From positions 1 to 64,000 of the forward strand of contig JAFDZU010000003.1 in the NCBI GenBank assembly GCA_018266765.1: DNA of 64,000 nucleotides, in the 5' to 3' direction. How positions within the stretch are numbered: position 1 is the first letter of the stretch; each line of letters starts with the position of its first letter. Shown here one piece after another: positions 28,401 through 37,300 of this stretch. A model generated the notes under the pieces. It was not told the origin of the DNA. It saw only the letters and a program-made list of their open reading frames with translations, and made no database searches. The stretch comes from Bacteroidota bacterium (GTDB lineage: Bacteria; Bacteroidota; Ignavibacteria; Kapaibacteriales; UBA961). The translations under genes were made by a program, and so were the position numbers.

Positions 28401-29678
28401 TGCCGTCGCGTTTTCGAGTGTCCATTCTAAATCTGTGGCTGTCCATTTTACTGCGGGAAAAGTAAATATTTTAGGAGTTGAAAGTTCAGAAATTATGTTT
28501 CCTATACCAGTTGCAACAAATTCATTGCGTTTGCGCTCTACACGTACTCCCGAAAAACGAACAGGAATTGAATCATTGAAAATTGCTACAAAAATTTTGC
28601 CTGTTCCGCTTAGAGAACATTCTCCAACACAGAGTTGGGGGAAGTCGAGGGTAAGCCAAAATTCACCGATATGGATTCGTTTGATACTGTTTGCAATGGA
28701 ATTACCGCCATTTGAATTGGTAGTTGAGTCTCCGCCGTTCTGTTTGCCTCCACCGAACGTGCCGCCGCCTGATCCGTTACCGGAAAGTGTGGTATCAGAA
28801 GTGGAATTATCATTGTTGTCTCCCGATTTATTATTGAAACGGAAAGTAAAAATTTCGCTTTTCCCGTCGTTGCGAGTTGCGGGTTGATTGCGCTCGTCAA
28901 TTGCCTGAACTTGCCATGCAAACCCAACAGCAAGCGGATAATATCCAAAAGGAAGTCCGTCTTGTCCGTAGCGCAAAGAAGTAGCAGGTGTAATTTTTTC
29001 GTACATAACGGGATTATAGTCCATTGCGAAGCGTTCGTTCTGTCCTGTAAAAACAGGGACAACACGAATTTTATAACGAATGATATTTCCTCCGGTTTGC
29101 ACTCCTGTCCAAATGAAATTAGGTAGAAATCCGACCGTTAGAACAGATTTATTCTCAGGTAAAATTAATGATGGCGGGTCACCAATGATAACATTGAATA
29201 GTCTGCAAATCTCGCCGGAAGAACCAATTTCATTGTTATTTGCGTCAAATACACGCACACAAAACTCATAGCTTCCTTCGGGAATACTATTCGTGGTTGA
29301 GATGACATTCTGAAGTGTAGGGTCGAGCGTGGTGGCACTCTCGGAAATAATATCTGCGCCAAAACGAGGTGTTACCGAAAAACCCGCAGGAATAGTAAAA
29401 CGCGGTATAAACGGACTGGCATCTTGCGAGCGAGCAATAATATGCTCTGTGCCAAATTCTCTAATAATAAAAGAAATGCGTGCGTTTCGATATTCTTGAT
29501 TGCCAGCCGGATTGGTTAGAATCACCTGAAATAACGAGCGGTCACGTTGCCATTCCGAAATTTTTGCCGGCATCGGTGAGCGTGTAACGACGGTGACTCC
29601 CACTTGAGCTTGCCCAGTGGTAATGCTCAGTAGAATAAAAAATAGTACAGTTAAAAAGCGATTCATTGAAATTTTCAT
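25491..29678 (-). CDS. Very large secreted protein of unknown function
   Basis: A 1395-residue protein from the ATG at 29678. An upstream start at 29714 adds 12 polar residues before the signal peptide, while one at 29666 gives the cleanest signal sequence. The signal peptide ends TTGQAQ. The N-terminal ~290 residues form beta-sandwich modules (SYEFCVRVFDANNNEIGSSG; LILPENKSVL...FIWTG, resembling fibronectin III). A disordered Gly/Asn/Ser/Asp linker follows (about 290-335). The rest is ~1050 residues of monotonous beta-strand-rich sequence with few charged clusters and no recognised enzyme motif. There is no T9SS C-terminal domain. It is the first gene of a two-gene unit with the fibronectin III gene. 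I do not recognise the family. Confidence 0.75.
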   Translation of the reverse strand: MKISMNRFLTVLFFILLSITTGQAQVGVTVVTRSPMPAKISEWQRDRSLFQVILTNPAGNQEYRNARISFIIREFGTEHIIARSQDASPFIPRFTIPAGFSVTPRFGADIISESATTLDPTLQNVISTTNSIPEGSYEFCVRVFDANNNEIGSSGEICRLFNVIIGDPPSLILPENKSVLTVGFLPNFIWTGVQTGGNIIRYKIRVVPVFTGQNERFAMDYNPVMYEKITPATSLRYGQDGLPFGYYPLAVGFAWQVQAIDERNQPATRNDGKSEIFTFRFNNKSGDNNDNSTSDTTLSGNGSGGGTFGGGKQNGGDSTTNSNGGNSIANSIKRIHIGEFWLTLDFPQLCVGECSLSGTGKIFVAIFNDSIPVRFSGVRVERKRNEFVATGIGNIISELSTPKIFTFPAVKWTATDLEWTLENATAKGFVEINWTAAMIGNGTSRISFIGSEFAPNAIKQNALPVSLRQSGSDVGFGSCLELSYDTLSLGITLQFTEPTLKASLAGEAKIPCLQSNNQTVSGRFHLPIDRISSDNLLVSLPVKMRDVRIGTLPLTLSTEKLLLDLTSEANYTAISPSSSCLYSQSWSNPLWRGMIIPSASVTLLMPSGQFKFESQNLLLEPISNELKLSIKGQDGKNKTLNYGGFSILLDSLSLDLCQSSIQQLSAIGTLQFPAVHPKEWNALDSLKISLNADANWKWHATITNNKPINLPFGKTALVRLENGSLRETSAGEGTLEWSEVTLSTPIENPIGSAQFPLKLYASQGKFLDNTTFTSLQSLPYLMIEGVPFLAKEAGFGIENGKWWCGFSGTTTPPEASGIGGVEIKHLRIIAGTPLEITSDETPVTLTVGKTVSMNGNLHWGLLSGSQTAQGITGKLSATVHALSDFQLPMDFALAGISLKNGKSIGGKSSSVYWYARGGDMRSEGVQFVPEWQLLGGVIGLGWNVQLTGFDSNTVNIDANGGSISVPAIQPKDGLPLQFNAGLLFTSNNHRLFRYAASAHLESMNGGFGSMLHLNGDFAVLPSLGLARGTVRGQISTATGEQKSISLSGSGRASIMGTTFETCDIHADFSSSQSQILLGGLTKKLALLDISAESGRTEKGSEVSAVILPELDNATIRITPQTIEFTKNISATVRTLGKFAVQSIASNSFGSVEILTPLCTKFSYSLGSTVATMNFWAATDHTNTAKVWLDNFSVLGEKNALAVQAHTKASVAIEHSSPIKEISVRVGDSQNLVVLDGFAVKSDEKSPDGYIYTECLGNQWHKERGNSTIQTCEDISRIIGQNAISIPIDIAVSMDKNGACFLRNSAMNSIPQGTKFEATILVKKHSSSGETISTIKKIIELPIALIPDTSFELIDMPSLTSKEITGVRLSIITLSNQIIEINLTDNCTTIGSMECP

Positions 29679-29851
29679 TGGAATTGAGTAATCTTTGCTA
29701 CTGTCAAAGTACAAAAAAAAGGCGGTATTACCGCATAATTGTACTCTGACTTTTATCTAAACTTCGTCACCACAGAAAAAGTTCCTTCTTATAGTAAATA
29801 ACAACACTAAAAATAGGCGCAAATACTACTCCAAGTTCTTCATTATTTGTA

Positions 29852-29859
29852 TATTTTTG
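29852..29859 (+). promoter_or_regulatory. Bacteroidota-type -7 element upstream of the peptidase gene
   Basis: TATTTTTG, matching TAnnTTTG, 70 bases before the ATG at about 29930. The spacing to any TTTG upstream is not ideal. Confidence 0.35.
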
Positions 29860-29929
29860 TAGGGAAGTGGAAGTTTTTATGAGTACGAGAAACTTCCTTA
29901 TACTTGCAAAGTAACGGTAATTTTAAAGG

Positions 29930-30769
29930 ATGAACATGAGAACTTTAAGACTAATAATAATACTTTTTATAACCGCTACTTTGCAGGAGAGTATCTCTCA
30001 GCAAGTTGTATTTCGACAACCTTCCTCTTATGTTTTAGGATTTATTGGAAATGACTCCATTTCTCTTTCTTCAGTCAACTATAAATCTTTTCGAATTTAT
30101 TTTACAGAAAGTTCCTACACCGCAAATCATCTCAATGAAATTGAACGTGAACTGGATATAGCGTATAATAAAATACTCTCAGTATTAAATATAAGCTCTT
30201 ATAATAATGGAATTTATTTGTTGGCAGTTGATAGTAAGGAGGAGATGAATAAAGTGATGGGATATAAAATAAAAGGTGGTGCTGCTAAGGGACACGACTT
30301 AGTTTTTTTTGTTTACAACCAAAATATTCGTCCTCAATTTAAACACGAAATATTCCACTTAATATCTTACGAAATATGGGGATTGACAAATTATCGTTTG
30401 TTAGATGAAGGCGGTGCAACTTATACTGACAACTATTGCTTTTATGACAATCCCATGTATTCTATAAATGCATATTACCTTCAACAAAAAAAACTATTCC
30501 CGCTTGACAGTTTAATTAATAGATTCGATAATCAAGTAAAAAAAAGTGATGTAATAGCATACATACAAAGTGCTGGAATTTACAAATATCTGTATGAGAA
30601 ATACGGTGTAGAAAAAATGAAACTACTTTGGACCGGAGGTTTTGAGAACTTCAATTCAATCTATGGTTTCTCAATCGAAGAATTAGAAACAGAGTGGATT
30701 AGTTTCATTAAAACAATCCCTATACCTAAAGACTTTGACATTAATAAATTGAAAGAAGGTTGTGGATAG
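29930..30769 (+). CDS. Secreted gluzincin-type metallopeptidase (peptidase MA-like)
   Basis: A 279-residue protein with a signal peptide (about 1-24) and no membrane anchor. The zinc motif HEIFH (His139, Glu140, His143) is followed 17 residues later by the third-ligand region LLDEGGATY (Glu160), the gluzincin arrangement. It resembles the peptidase MA family found in many Bacteroidota and Chloroflexota. Its substrate is unknown. It directly precedes the sigma-factor operon with no terminator in the 130 bases between, so read-through is possible. The second in-frame ATG (residue 3) may be the real start. Confidence 0.82.
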   Translation: MNMRTLRLIIILFITATLQESISQQVVFRQPSSYVLGFIGNDSISLSSVNYKSFRIYFTESSYTANHLNEIERELDIAYNKILSVLNISSYNNGIYLLAVDSKEEMNKVMGYKIKGGAAKGHDLVFFVYNQNIRPQFKHEIFHLISYEIWGLTNYRLLDEGGATYTDNYCFYDNPMYSINAYYLQQKKLFPLDSLINRFDNQVKKSDVIAYIQSAGIYKYLYEKYGVEKMKLLWTGGFENFNSIYGFSIEELETEWISFIKTIPIPKDFDINKLKEGCG

Positions 30770-30899
30770 AAAATGTACCGCTAACAGCACCTTTGCAATA
30801 GGAAGAGTTCGCTACTCCTTGGCTCGCACAAGAAGAAAACATTCAACTTTAGTCTATTACTCTTCGATAGAAAATTATAAAAGCAAAATAACGACTACT

Positions 30900-31421
30900 T
30901 TGATTTTTGAAGAACTATACAGCTCGCACAAACGCATGGTTTACAACCTTGCTCTGCAATACGTGCAAAACACCGAAGATGCCGAAGAAATAACACAGGA
31001 TGTTTTTGTTTCGGTGTTTCAATCGCTTGATAATTTTAAGTTGGAGTCGAATGTTGCTACATGGATTTACCGCATTACCATCAATAAATCACTCGACCAT
31101 ATCAAATCTAAGCAACGTAAGAAACGATTCTCATTTTTAACATCGCTGTTTTTTGACGATAGTAGTGAATTACGACATGACCCGCCAGAGTTTAATCATC
31201 CGGGTGTGCAGTTGGAAAATAAAGAAGCGATAGAGCATATTTTCAAGCATATCAATCAATTGCCCGACAATCAAAAAACAGCATTAATTCTCCACAAAAT
31301 CGAACAAATGACACAAACGGAAGTTGCTGAAATTATGGAAATTACCCCAAAAGCAGTCGAATCTCTCATTCAAAGAGCCAAAACAAAACTTTCAGCTACA
31401 TTGAGATTGAGCGAAGGATAA
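30900..31421 (+). CDS. ECF-type RNA polymerase sigma factor
   Basis: The protein contains sigma-70 region 2 (FEELYSSHKRMVYNLALQYVQNTEDAEEITQDVFVSVFQSL, then TWIYRITINKSLDHIKS) and region 4 (LPDNQKTALILHKIEQMTQTEVAEIM...AVESLIQRAKTKL). I place the start at the TTG at 30900, six codons before the conserved FEELY. The frame stays open up to a GTG at 30762, but those extra 46 residues are unlike the family and overlap the peptidase stop. ECF factors redirect RNA polymerase in response to envelope signals. The next genes (anti-sigma-like, Spy-like sensor, MbnP, MbnH) are the likely regulon. Confidence 0.9.
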   Translation: MIFEELYSSHKRMVYNLALQYVQNTEDAEEITQDVFVSVFQSLDNFKLESNVATWIYRITINKSLDHIKSKQRKKRFSFLTSLFFDDSSELRHDPPEFNHPGVQLENKEAIEHIFKHINQLPDNQKTALILHKIEQMTQTEVAEIMEITPKAVESLIQRAKTKLSATLRLSEG

Positions 31422-31478
31422 ACAGAATTATATCGTCAAACATTTTCAGAATATCAATACTTGAGAAAGCAGATTACA

Positions 31479-31733
31479 ATGAACATAGATTATTTAGATA
31501 CAATTCGGAAAGTAGATGCGCCTCCGTACTTATTTACTCGTATTCAACAGAAAATCCGAGACTCGCACTCTGCCACAGTTCCGAAAAAATTTGCTTGGGC
31601 TGTCGCTCTTTCGTGCTTTGTGGTGCTGTATGTAAATATCAGCGCAGTATTGTACACAACCGAATCTTATAAACCCACAACAAACATTGCTCAATCAATG
31701 GATTTAATGCCAAATAATTCTTTCTACAAATGA
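31479..31733 (+). CDS. Small single-pass membrane protein, probable anti-sigma factor
   Basis: 84 residues from the ATG at 31479; a TTG at 31461 gives six more residues but looks less likely. The N-terminal cytoplasmic part contains IRKVDAPPYLFTRIQQKI, a short helix seen in Bacteroidota anti-sigma-type proteins. One transmembrane helix follows (about 40-60) and a short periplasmic tail. Position directly after the ECF sigma gene and a four-base overlap with the next gene support a role in binding the sigma factor. No conserved anti-sigma zinc motif is present, so this is an inference. Confidence 0.7.
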   Translation: MNIDYLDTIRKVDAPPYLFTRIQQKIRDSHSATVPKKFAWAVALSCFVVLYVNISAVLYTTESYKPTTNIAQSMDLMPNNSFYK

Positions 31734-32191
31734 GTAAATTACGATTATTAACCGCTGTATTCATCGGCTTGCTTGCAGTAAACATTGTACTGATTTGGAT
31801 GCTGTTCTCACACAGACCAATGCCTCCCGGCGGTGGTGAAGGGCCAAGAGCCATCGTTATCGAAAAACTTGGCTTTGATGAAAATCAATCGAAGGAATAT
31901 GATAACTATATTGAGTGGCATAAATCCGAGATACGAGAATCTGACGGGCAAATTAAGGAGCTAAAAAACAAATTGTATGCAACCTTAATTTCCGACGGGC
32001 AGGAATCTGTTAAAGATTCATTGATTAATGAAATTAGCAAGGTTCAAGTTCACATTGAACAGATACATTACAAGCATTTTCAGGACATTAAAAAGCTCTG
32101 CTCGCCGGATCAGGTAAAAGCATTCGACACACTTTGCATAGACCTTGCAAAAATATTCGCCCCTCATCCACCAAAAAGAAAGAAGGAATGA
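31730..32191 (+). CDS. Periplasmic Spy/CpxP-like sensor of the ECF system
   Basis: A 153-residue protein. An N-terminal signal anchor (about 6-27) is followed by a short Pro/Gly linker (PMPPGGGEGP). An all-helical domain then reads LGFDENQSKEYDNYIEWHKSEI...IKELKNKLYATLIS...QIHYKHFQDIKKLCSPDQVKAFDTL. This is the arrangement of the Metal_resist/CnrR/ZraP group and of Bacteroidota proteins annotated as sensor of ECF-type sigma factor. It has several His and two Cys in the sensor part, consistent with metal binding. It overlaps its neighbours by four bases on both sides. It probably passes a periplasmic metal or misfolding signal to the anti-sigma protein. Confidence 0.75.
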   Translation: MSKLRLLTAVFIGLLAVNIVLIWMLFSHRPMPPGGGEGPRAIVIEKLGFDENQSKEYDNYIEWHKSEIRESDGQIKELKNKLYATLISDGQESVKDSLINEISKVQVHIEQIHYKHFQDIKKLCSPDQVKAFDTLCIDLAKIFAPHPPKRKKE

Positions 32192-32883
32192 AAAACCTTT
32201 CTATAATTTTTGTGATTGTTTTTGTGTCGTCTGTGCGTTTCATATCTGCTCAAACAAACACAGCAATGTATATTTCCATTTCGCCAACGTATGGGGCAAA
32301 TGTTGTGGATTTGGCTGATTCTTCTTTTCTTACTAATGATTCCAATAACTTACAAATTGATGTGTTGAAATTTTATATTTCACACTTTCAGTTTCTCAAG
32401 GCAGGAATTAATGTTTTAGAAGAGCAAAACAGTTTTCATCTTGTAGATGCCTCTGACCCAAAAACACTGCAAATTATCATCCTAAATAAACAAAACATAG
32501 TGTTTGATCAACTCGATTTTTATCTTGGAATTGATAGCATTACTACAGTTTCCGGTGCAATGGGTGGCGACTTAGACCCGACAAAAGGAATGTATTGGAG
32601 TTGGCAAAGCGGATATATTAATTGTAAATTAGAAGGAAAAAGCAAACTATGCAGTACACGAAACAACGAGTTTCAATTTCATCTTGGTGGATACCAATCA
32701 CCATTTAATACTTTGCAAGCATTAGAATTTCCAATTTCCAACACTGAGCATATTCATATTACTTTTGACATTAAAAAGATTATTGAGAATATAAACTTAG
32801 CGACACTCAATCATGTGATGTCGCCAAATAACGTTGCACTGCAACTCTCAAAAACGGTTTCCAAAGCAATTTCGATTAAATAA
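32188..32883 (+). CDS. MbnP-like periplasmic protein
   Basis: 231 residues from the ATG at 32188, which overlaps the previous stop by four bases; a longer frame from 32134 lies inside that gene. It has a signal peptide (about 1-21, ending ISAQ) and then an MbnP-type domain with DVLKFYISHFQF and GGDLDPTKGMYWSWQSGYINCKLEG (about 126-150). In characterised methanotrophs MbnP carries a tryptophan that MbnH oxidises to kynurenine; Trp137 and Trp139 here lie in the matching region, although I cannot say which would be modified. It sits one base before the mbnH-like gene, which supports the pairing. Copper binding is inferred from the family. Its link to methanobactin does not apply, since no such genes are visible. 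Confidence 0.85.
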   Translation: MKNLSIIFVIVFVSSVRFISAQTNTAMYISISPTYGANVVDLADSSFLTNDSNNLQIDVLKFYISHFQFLKAGINVLEEQNSFHLVDASDPKTLQIIILNKQNIVFDQLDFYLGIDSITTVSGAMGGDLDPTKGMYWSWQSGYINCKLEGKSKLCSTRNNEFQFHLGGYQSPFNTLQALEFPISNTEHIHITFDIKKIIENINLATLNHVMSPNNVALQLSKTVSKAISIK

Positions 32884-32884
32884 C

Positions 32885-33895
32885 ATGAAAGCACGACGGT
32901 ACTTCCTTTTATGTATTTGTTTCGTCGTATCGGCTTTTCAATTTACCGAAAAATCACTTTTTTTCGTTCCTGATACTTGGCCAAAGCCCAAGTATGATTT
33001 TTCCAAAAATCCCATTACTGAAAGCAAGGTAGAATTAGGTAGAAAATTGTTTTACGACCCGATTTTTTCCGGTGATAACACTATTTCTTGTGCAAGTTGT
33101 CACTCGCAATATACTGCGTTCACACATGTAGATCATGCACTTAGTCATGGCATCGAAGATAGAATCGGCACTCGCAATTCACCTGCATTAATGAATCTAG
33201 CTTGGCAAAAATTATTCATGCGTGATGGTGCAGTTAATCATTTGGATATGCAGGCACTTGCTCCAATCAGTAATCCGCTTGAGATGGATGAAACTATTAC
33301 TCATGTTGTGTCAAAACTACAAGCAAATAATTTATATCCGACGCTGTTTTACAGAGCATTCGGCGATTCAATTATTACAGGCGAGCACACTCTAAAAGCA
33401 ATTTCTCAATTTATGCTCACGCTTATTTCAAGTAACTCACGATATGACAGTGTGATGCGAAAACAAGCAAATTTCTCTGAACAGGAAAAAAATGGCTATC
33501 GGTTGTATCAACAGAACTGTTCGTCATGCCATCCTGAGCCGTTATTTACCAATGATGAATTTATGAATAATGGGCTTCCGACTGACTCAACGCTGAAAGA
33601 TTATGGAAGATTAGGAGTAACTAAAAATCCAAATGATTCCTTAAAATTTAAAGTGCCCACACTTCGCAATGTCGAATTTTCATACCCCTACATGCACGAT
33701 GGTCGTTTCAAACGACTTTCGGAAGTTCTGAAGCATTATACTTCTGGCATTAGGCAAAGCAACACATTAGCAAATGTTTTACAAAAACCAATCGTGCTGA
33801 CTTCCAATGAAAAAGTTGATATTATAGCGTTCCTACTGACGCTGACCGATAAATCTTTTCTATTTAATCCGAAATTTTCTTACCCCAGGAAATAG
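32885..33895 (+). CDS. MbnH/MauG-like diheme cytochrome c peroxidase
   Basis: 336 residues from the ATG at 32885. A signal-like N-terminus (1-22) leads into a bacterial diheme peroxidase fold with two CxxCH haem motifs, CASCH (69-73) and CSSCH (212-216). Other family marks are LGRKLFYDPIFSGDNTISC, TRNSPALMNLAW, the SNPLEM loop and FKVPTLRNVEFSYPYMHDGRF near the C-terminus. Paired with the MbnP-like gene (one base apart), it most likely oxidises that partner in the periplasm rather than detoxifying peroxide. It is the last gene of the sigma operon. Confidence 0.92.
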   Translation: MKARRYFLLCICFVVSAFQFTEKSLFFVPDTWPKPKYDFSKNPITESKVELGRKLFYDPIFSGDNTISCASCHSQYTAFTHVDHALSHGIEDRIGTRNSPALMNLAWQKLFMRDGAVNHLDMQALAPISNPLEMDETITHVVSKLQANNLYPTLFYRAFGDSIITGEHTLKAISQFMLTLISSNSRYDSVMRKQANFSEQEKNGYRLYQQNCSSCHPEPLFTNDEFMNNGLPTDSTLKDYGRLGVTKNPNDSLKFKVPTLRNVEFSYPYMHDGRFKRLSEVLKHYTSGIRQSNTLANVLQKPIVLTSNEKVDIIAFLLTLTDKSFLFNPKFSYPRK

Positions 33896-34315
33896 GGTGT
33901 TGAAATAGTTTAAAAAATTGCATTAACTCTTATTTAATTACTAATTAAATATAAAAGTATCGAATGTGTAATGTTTATTTTAATGCTCAGAACCAACGTA
34001 AAAAATCTTTGCTAAGAATAGCAATATCAGTAAAAAAACAGTCAATCCAATCGAATTCCAAGGTGTTATTTAATATTTCTGATTGTTAATTTCTTCTCTT
34101 CTGCACCAATCACTCAAATGAGTCGAAGAATACAGTTTTCTGATAGAAAACTCTTGTAAATACAGTCGAAAATTAGTAAAAAAGAAAATACCACAGTTTG
34201 CTGTATTTTGCTTCATCTTATTCACTATTTTTGCAGTGCAAATCGTTGTAAAATACCCTTCCGCGATTCGTCCCCAAGATTCGCACATTTTTCTAATATT
34301 TTCTTAGGATTTCTC
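33896..34315. other. 420-base intergenic region
   Basis: No convincing gene; a 72-codon minus-strand frame at 34070-34288 has no recognisable features. It holds a perfect hairpin (AGTTTTCT 34134-34141, AGAAAACT 34145-34152) without a T-run, and the probable promoter of the macroglobulin gene (-7 element at 34226-34233). Confidence 0.5.
34226..34233 (+). promoter_or_regulatory. Bacteroidota-type -7 element for the macroglobulin gene
   Basis: TATTTTTG, matching TAnnTTTG, 82 bases before the ATG at 34316. A TTTTG lies 15 bases upstream, shorter than the usual spacer. Confidence 0.4.
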
Positions 34316-37300
34316 ATGATATTCCGCGTTGTTTTGTTTGTAGTTTCTGTGCTTGTTTTGGCAAGCTGTAGCGGTGATAAAGTCAATATAACCTCTCGAA
34401 ATTTTACTGATGAAGTTCAACGAGAACAAAATCTTTCGTTTACGTTCGATAAGCCGTTGATGCCTGACTCGCTTCTTACCTACAATTGGGATACAACATC
34501 GTATATTAAATTTACGCCGTCAGTTCGCGGAAAATTTCGATGGAATTCGCCAACGGAACTTCTCTTTTCGCCAAGCAAAGGATTCAAGCCGAGCACCGAC
34601 TACAAAGGTGAATTAAGCGAAATAATTTTGCGGTATGCCGATAAAAAATTGAAAATATCCGATGAAAATGTATTTGCTTTTCACACGCCGTATCTGAAAC
34701 TTATGGATGCTTTGCCTTTTTGGGCAAAATCCACCAAAAACCCCTCGCAGGTTGCACTGCAATTACGGTTAAATTTCACAGAAAATGTTAATCCTCAAGA
34801 ACTTGCAAATTTACTGCATATTCAGTTGGACGGCAAAGATGCGCCTTTTGAACTTCCGTTTTCGACTGTAGATAAAACAATTCAAGTGATTATAGAAAAT
34901 CCGCCTTCGGGTACAGCACGTTTGCCCGTAAGAGTTCTTGTAGATAAAGGATTACGGTGTGTAGAAAGTGAGTTTATTACCAAAAATCCATTTGAACTTA
35001 TATTTGACGCACCTTCACGCGATAAAATTCAGATTGTACAAGTATCTACAGGTTTTGAAGACGAAAAACAGGCAATTGAAATTCTTACCACACAAAGTAT
35101 TGATAATTCTGATATTCAACCGCTTGTATCTGTCAATCCTTCGGTAAAATTTACAGCTGAAACTATGGAATACGGTTTAATTGTCAAAGGCGATTTCAAG
35201 ATTGGAACTACGTACGAACTGACCGTTTCGGGAAAATTAAAGGGAATTGTGGGCGGTGAAATGCAACAGGATTACAAACAATATGTACAGTTCGGAGAGC
35301 TGAGACCGACGCTTGCTTTTACTTCACAGAAAGCGGTGTATCTCACATCAAAAGGCGATAAAAATGTTGGTCTGAAAATCACCAATATTCCGAGAGTTCG
35401 GGTAATTATCACAAAAATTTATGAAAATAATATTCTTGCGTTCCTGCGTGACGGCGGAGGGTATTCCGAAGATGGATATCAAGAGGAATATAATAATTAC
35501 AGCTGGCTCGACACCAAAAATTATGGTGATGAAATTGTCAATAAAATCGTTGAAACAAAATCACTTCCCAAAGACAACGGACGTAGTTTATTAAATCTAA
35601 ATTTCGATGATAAAACTATGTTCAAGGGAATCTATTTAGTAAAAGTAACTTCCGAAGATGAAGAATATCTGAATGCTACCAAAGTAGTAGCAATTTCCGA
35701 CATCGGACTCATAGCCAAATCCACCGACAATGAAATCGTAGTATTTGCCAATTCAATTATAAGTGCAAACCCGCTTTCGGGGGTAAATATACAGCTTGTA
35801 AGTTCAAATAACCAGTTTGTTTATAAGGCATCAACCGGCACCGACGGCATTGCACGCTTCCCGAATATCAAACAAAAAGCTCCGGGGTTTCATGTCGAAA
35901 TGTTGACAGCGCAAATGGATAAAGATTATACGTATCTGCATCTAAACAGAACAAAAGTCGAAACTTCTCGCTTTGATGTCGGTGGGGTGCGCGAAAATCC
36001 GACGGGATATCAGGCATTTATCTATGGTGACAGAAATATCTATCGTCCGGGTGAAACGCTTCATTTAAGTGCTATTGTTCGTACGATGGAATGGGAACCT
36101 GTAGTCAATATTCCTGTTAAATTAAAGCTTTTAATGCCAAATGGCAAGGAATACAAAACCGCAAAATTTACTCTCGGAGAACAAGGTTCGTTTGAAACTG
36201 CGATTAACTTGCCAACGACAGTTGTAACGGGTTCGTATAGTGCAGAACTGTATTCTGCTAATGATATCTTACTGAATTCTACGGTAATTAGCGTCGAAGA
36301 ATTTATGCCTGACCGAATAAGTGTGGCTGTTCATACGGATAAATCAGATTATAAAATAAACGAACAAGTTACTGTCAATGCTCAGGTTATGAATCTATTC
36401 GGGCCGCCTGCTTCGGGACGTAATTATCAAATGGAATATTCACTTGCTCGCAAGCAATTTATCGCAAAAAACTTCAAAGATTATATTTTTACTATTCAAA
36501 CTAAAAATAATACTCAATTCCAAAAAGAACTGCGTGAAGGTAAAACCGATGCCGAAGGTAAAGCATCGCAAACATTCGCAATTGGTCAGGAATATGAGAA
36601 TCTTGGGCTGTTGGCCAGCAAGGTTTATACTACTGTTTTTGATGAAACAGGTCGTCCTGTGAACCGGCTTTCTACATTTGATATTATAACTCAAAGCGCA
36701 TTTTTTGGAATTAAAAATTTTGATAATTATGTTGGCTTGCGAAGTAATCTGACAATTCCTTTGCTTGCCGTTGATAAAAATGGAAATGCACAAAACGGAG
36801 TTCAAGCAAAAGTACAAATCATCAAGTTTAATTGGCAAAATGTGATTGAAAAGGACTATAATTATTATAGAAATGTATCACAAAAGCAGGAACAGATTTT
36901 AATTGAACGTACCATGACGCTCAGCGGTTCGTCCACTTCGTTGAATTTTACACCGATGCTTTCGGGTGAATACGAAGTTAGGATTATGAAACCTGGAGCG
37001 AGTGGATATGTAGCCCAAAGTTTCTATGCTTACGGATGGGGATATACGCAAAGTTCATCGTTTGAAGTGAATAAAGAAGGACAAATTGACATCGAAACCG
37101 ACAAAGAAAAGTATAATATTGGCGATAAAGCATCAATTCTATTCAAAACTCCATTTGCCGGAAAACTGCTCGTAACGATTGAACGAAATAAAGTTTTAGA
37201 GTATTTCTATCTCGAAACAGATAAAAAGTCGGCATTGCTTACCTTGCCGATTAAAGAAGAGTATCTGCCGAATGTCTATGTAACGGCAACTCTCTTTAAA

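Noticed and set aside
30900-33895. Methanobactin biosynthesis locus
   Set aside because: MbnP and MbnH are present but no precursor peptide or MbnB/MbnC-type genes are seen; the pair is widespread outside methanobactin clusters.
34070-34288. 72-codon minus-strand frame upstream of the macroglobulin gene
   Set aside because: No signal peptide, motif or ribosome binding site; it overlaps the probable promoter.
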